NCBI GenBank assembly: GCA_027494115.1 | Contig: JAOSJL010000001.1 | Span: 2,085,218 to 2,149,217 of the forward strand | Direction: 5' to 3' | DNA: 64,000 nt | DNA from: Acidimicrobiia bacterium | Lineage (GTDB): Bacteria > Actinomycetota > Acidimicrobiia > IMCC26256 > JAOSJL01 | Part shown: positions 61,329 through 64,000 of the stretch, in pieces | Layout of the letters: every line of letters starts with the position of its first letter | How positions within the stretch are numbered: the stretch's first letter is position 1 | Position numbers and translations under genes: made by a program | Notes under the pieces: generated by a model | What the model saw: the letters and a program-made list of their open reading frames with translations, nothing else | What the model was told of the DNA's origin: nothing | The model's database searches: none

Positions 61329-62186
61329 TCGCGCCACGTGCTACGGGAAGCGACGGGGAGGTCTTGGCGATGCGATCAGTTGCGCCCAGCGGTCGAGACC
61401 CGGCACGGAGTGCCGAGCCGGAGCGCAGCGGAGGCGAGCAGGGGCTCGAACGCGACCCTGGGGCGCAGATCGCAGCGACAAGACGTCGCCGGAGCCCCGC
61501 GCCGGTGCGGCGAGGGCCATCGGCCGAGTCGGGGCTCATGAGCGCGTCGAGGGCGGTCTTGACGACCGCGCCTCCCTCGAGATCCAGTTCGCCGTCGAGC
61601 ACAAAGCGGCCGTCGCTTGTCTGGGACATGTGGAGCTTGCGACGACACACCGCCGCTCTCTCGTCGCTGACGACGACCTGGGTTCGACGGCATGACGCCA
61701 ATGCGTCACCACACGACGCAACCGCCCCGGGTCCAGGTCACGGGCAGCATCGACGAGGACCTTCTCGCCCTCGGCCACCAGCCGCGCAACCTCGACCACG
61801 TCGATCTCGTCGTGACCATCGAGACTCTCGGCAACGTCGGTTCCTGTCGTGATGACACGTACATGATCCGACGAGATCTCACCGGCGGCGAACGCCTCAG
61901 CCGTGCGGGGCAAGTGCCGCAGGCGGCGGGCCGTCTTGACGGCACCCGACGCCGCCGAAGGCGACAGTCGACCGTGGTAGCGCAACCACGCCTGAGCCGA
62001 CGCCGAACCGTCGACTTCCCACTCGCCCGAGGCGTCGAACGCGGCGATCCGCTCCGACAGCCTCGCCTCGAGGCGATACACGGCGCGGAACAGATCCAGG
62101 ATCTCCCGACCCAGCGGCCCCACATCCGATCCCCTGCCTTCAGCGGAATCAGACCCGCCTGCCGGTTCCTCCGGTCGTTCCTCCAC
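61318..62186 (-). pseudogene. DUF222/HNH (REP13E12-like) gene, frameshifted and truncated
   Basis: GTG 62186 with GGGAGGAGG upstream begins a DUF222 domain (LEARLSERIAAFDASGEWEV, SASAQAWLRYHGRLSPSAAS, HVRVITTGTDVA). Near 61690 one base is missing, and the sequence resumes as QVVVSDERAAVCRRKLHMSQ and DGRFVLDGELDLEGGAVVKT. After DGPRRTGAG no frame continues the family, and the expected C-terminal HNH nuclease is absent; the nested inverted repeat at 61257 lies just beyond. Unlike the other frameshifted genes, this one has truly lost its end. Confidence 0.7.
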
Positions 62187-62354
62187 AGCTCACCTCCTCC
62201 CGAGGTCCCTTCACGCGCGCGAGAACAAGCGCACAGGAAAAAGCCACCGGGGGAAGAGACCGAGCCGGAGAAGAACCCCTCCGCATCGACAGAACCAGCG
62301 TAGATCCCGGGTGTGACAGTTATCCCGCCCTCGGATCGAAACGGTGGCGAAATC

Positions 62355-63052
62355 TCAGGCTGAGATGCGGGCGGCCAGATCGGCCAGTGAGGTCACGCGT
62401 TCGCAGTCGAGGTGCGCGTTGAAGTCGAAGGGATCCATGAGGAACGGCTCGATACCCGCGCCGGGCGCCGGCGACGTCGATGCCCGGCATGTCGCCCACG
62501 TACCAGACCTGCTCAGGGGTCAGCTCGAGCGCGATCAGCGCCATCTCGAAGATCCGTGGGTCGGGCTTCATCACGCCGACCTGACCCGAGTCGATGAGTG
62601 TCTCCACCTCCACGCCGGGCCCCGGTCCGAGCTGGAGGATCTCCTGGTCACGCAGGCGTGCTCCCACGTCGCCGTCCGCGTTCGACACCACGCCCAGCCT
62701 CACCCCGGTCTCCGACAGCGTCCTCAGCCCATCGGCCGAACCGGGAATGACGCGCCGCCAGATCGCCGCGGTCGCGAATTCGCTCTCGAGGCGTGAAACA
62801 GCGTCGTCGCGCAGGTCCTCGGGGATGTCGAGCTCGTCGACGTAGGCGGCGAGGTAGCGCTCCCACATCTCGCGCCAAGGAAGCTCGCCCTCGTAGTCGG
62901 GCGGAAAGCACGCGGCACCGGCGTAGTGCGCCCGGTCGAGCAGTTCAGGCTCGATGACGACGTCGACGCGTTCGAGCGCCGCGGCGATCACCGCGTGGTC
63001 GGGGAGGTGAAACACACCTCCGGCGTCGAGGAGTACGGCTTCCGGGATGCAC
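62355..63052 (-). CDS. HAD-superfamily hydrolase (two frameshifts)
   Basis: The core has AVLLDAGGVFHLPDHAV (motif I with the DxGG variant), LGVVSNADGDVG, GVMKPDPRIFEMALIALELT and VWYVGDMPGIDVAGAR. At the start, removing one G at about 63043-63045 links GTG 63052 to the motif (VHPEAVLLDAGG). At the end, removing one G/C near 62461-62463 gives AGIEPFLMDPFDFNAHL and a stop at 62355. The uncorrected frame runs on to 62320 with an unnatural Arg/Pro-rich tail. It is probably a phosphatase of unknown substrate. Confidence 0.75.
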
Positions 63053-63103
63053 GAGGCGCGAATCCTAACGGCGCCCCGGAAACCCTCTGGTACCGTGCCC
63101 GCG

Positions 63104-64000
63104 ATGGAGTTCCGACGAATCGGTGATCTGCCACCGTACGTCTTCACGACCATCGACACCCTGAAGGTCGAGGGTCGCCGCGCGGGCCACGACATCATCG
63201 ATCTCGGGTTCGGCAACCCCGATATTCCCTCGCCCGGTGTCGCGGTCGAGAAGTTGGGCGACGCTGTCCGCAACGAGCGCAACCACCGATACTCGATGAG
63301 TCGTGGGATCCCGAAGCTCCGCCAGGCGGTGGCTGACCGCTACAGGTCGGTGTTCGACGTCGAGCTCGATCCCGACACCGAGGTGTGCGCCACCATCGGC
63401 GCCAAGGAGGGCTTTTCGCACCTCATGTGGACGCTGGTGGCGCCCGGCGACGTGGCGTTCGTCCCGAGCCCGTCCTACCCGATCCACATCTGGGGTCCTG
63501 TTCTGGCCGGCGCCGACGTCCGCCAGGTGCGGCTCGGGCCCGAGGAGGACTTCCTCGCGAACCTGCACGCCGCGTACGAGGAGTCGTGGCCGCGTCCGCG
63601 CGTCGTGGTCCTCTCCTTTCCGCACAATCCCACAACGGCCTGCGTCGACCTCGAGTTCATGGAGCACATGGTCGGGTTCGCGCGTGAACACGATGTCGTG
63701 CTCGTGCACGACTTCGCGTATGCCGATCTCGGCTTCGACGACTATTCGCCCCCGTCGATTCTCCAGGTTCCCGGAGCGAAGGACGTCGCCGTCGAGCTCT
63801 ACACGTTGACGAAATCGTTCTCGATGGCCGGGTGGCGGATGGGGTTCGCTCTCGGCAACGGCGAGATCGTCGCCGCGCTCGCCAAGCTCAAGTCCTACCT
63901 CGACTATGGCAGCTTCCAGCCGATCCAGATCGCGGCCACGGTCGCCCTGAACGAGGCGCCCGGCTACCCCGAAGAGATCAACGCCGTCTACACGGGCCGG
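63104..64000 (+). CDS. class I/II PLP-dependent aminotransferase (partial, right edge)
   Basis: ATG 63104 is preceded by TACCGT at 63091-63096, suggesting leaderless transcription. The frame stays open to the window end. It has IDLGFGNPDIPSPGVAVEKL, NHRYSMSRGIPKLRQAVADR, SFPHNPTTACVDLEFMEHMV, HDFAYADLGFDDY and the PLP Lys in LTKSFSMAGWRMGFALGNG. These features fit alanine/aspartate-type fold-I aminotransferases (AlaC/DapL-like). It is divergent from the HAD gene. Confidence 0.9.
   Translation, partial: MEFRRIGDLPPYVFTTIDTLKVEGRRAGHDIIDLGFGNPDIPSPGVAVEKLGDAVRNERNHRYSMSRGIPKLRQAVADRYRSVFDVELDPDTEVCATIGAKEGFSHLMWTLVAPGDVAFVPSPSYPIHIWGPVLAGADVRQVRLGPEEDFLANLHAAYEESWPRPRVVVLSFPHNPTTACVDLEFMEHMVGFAREHDVVLVHDFAYADLGFDDYSPPSILQVPGAKDVAVELYTLTKSFSMAGWRMGFALGNGEIVAALAKLKSYLDYGSFQPIQIAATVALNEAPGYPEEINAVYTGR

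Noticed and set aside
1..64000. CRISPR array, IS element, rRNA operon, prophage
   Set aside because: No regularly spaced long repeats with unique spacers, transposase, rRNA-like stretch or phage structural genes were seen; the tandem repeats found are contiguous and short.

Overview
The window is GC-rich, densely packed chromosomal DNA. It is most likely from a free-living actinobacterium, and probably class Acidimicrobiia; that class-level placement is inference. The support is an actinobacterial Tad pilus operon, a PimB-like mannosyltransferase, F420/LLM-type and universal stress proteins, many GTG starts, TANNNT -10 elements lying 6-9 nt before start codons, and above all a very large set of acyl-CoA genes. 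There is one tRNA (Cys) and no rRNA, CRISPR array, IS element or phage. Both ends cut genes.

Layout. 1-2.5 kb: lipoprotein hydrolase (cut by the left edge) and an ABC exporter. 2.6-3.6 kb: tRNA-Cys, a conserved hypothetical and an excisionase-like HTH protein. 3.8-10.4 kb: a complete Tad/Flp pilus operon (CpaB, CpaE-like, TadA, TadB, TadC, small pilin-like protein, three TadE/F/G-like pseudopilins). 10.5-16.7 kb: a TetR-centred acyl-CoA module (acyl-CoA dehydrogenase, thiolase-like protein, enoyl-CoA hydratase, two SDRs, MaoC-like dehydratase). Two copies of the same palindrome, TGACGCCGGCGTCA, lie in its two divergent promoter regions. 16.7-28 kb: a counterpart of the mycobacterial KstR2 regulon for steroid ring C/D breakdown (fadE30, ipdF, Rv3549c-like SDR, echA20, ipdA, ipdB, ipdC, fadE31, fadE32-like, fadA6), interrupted by a universal stress protein and a methyltransferase. 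28-42 kb: DUF35/thiolase-like pairs, an operon of three CaiB/BaiF CoA-transferase genes with an LLM oxidoreductase under a MerR regulator, a tiny ORF with a structured leader, and an Ltp2-like/DUF35/ECH/acyl-CoA synthetase operon. 42-49 kb: ECH, PimB-like glycosyltransferase, SRPBCC protein, ArsA ATPase, ROK kinase, PLP lyase. 49-61 kb: a KstR1-regulon-like set (echA19, CYP125-like P450, FadD-type ligase, double DUF35, ltp4, ltp3, Rieske steroid oxygenase, Fe-ADH) with KstR-like operator motifs. 61-64 kb: a decayed DUF222 gene, a HAD hydrolase and an aminotransferase cut by the right edge.

How the genes work together. Read as a whole, most of the window serves import-independent catabolism of steroid-like polycyclic compounds: side-chain activation and hydroxylation (P450, FadD ligase, EchA19), side-chain retro-aldol cleavage (Ltp/DUF35 pairs), ring attack (Rieske oxygenase), then degradation of the C/D-ring propionate (IpdF, FadE30, EchA20, IpdAB, IpdC, FadE31/32, FadA6). 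The KshB, KstD and Hsa genes, FadD3 and KstR2 are not in this window.

Caution. About twenty genes are broken by single-base indels, often in C/G runs, while both halves stay intact. I read these as mostly sequence errors rather than pseudogenes, and I give joined coordinates for such genes. Comparisons with Mycobacterium tuberculosis proteins are from remembered family sequences, not from a search.
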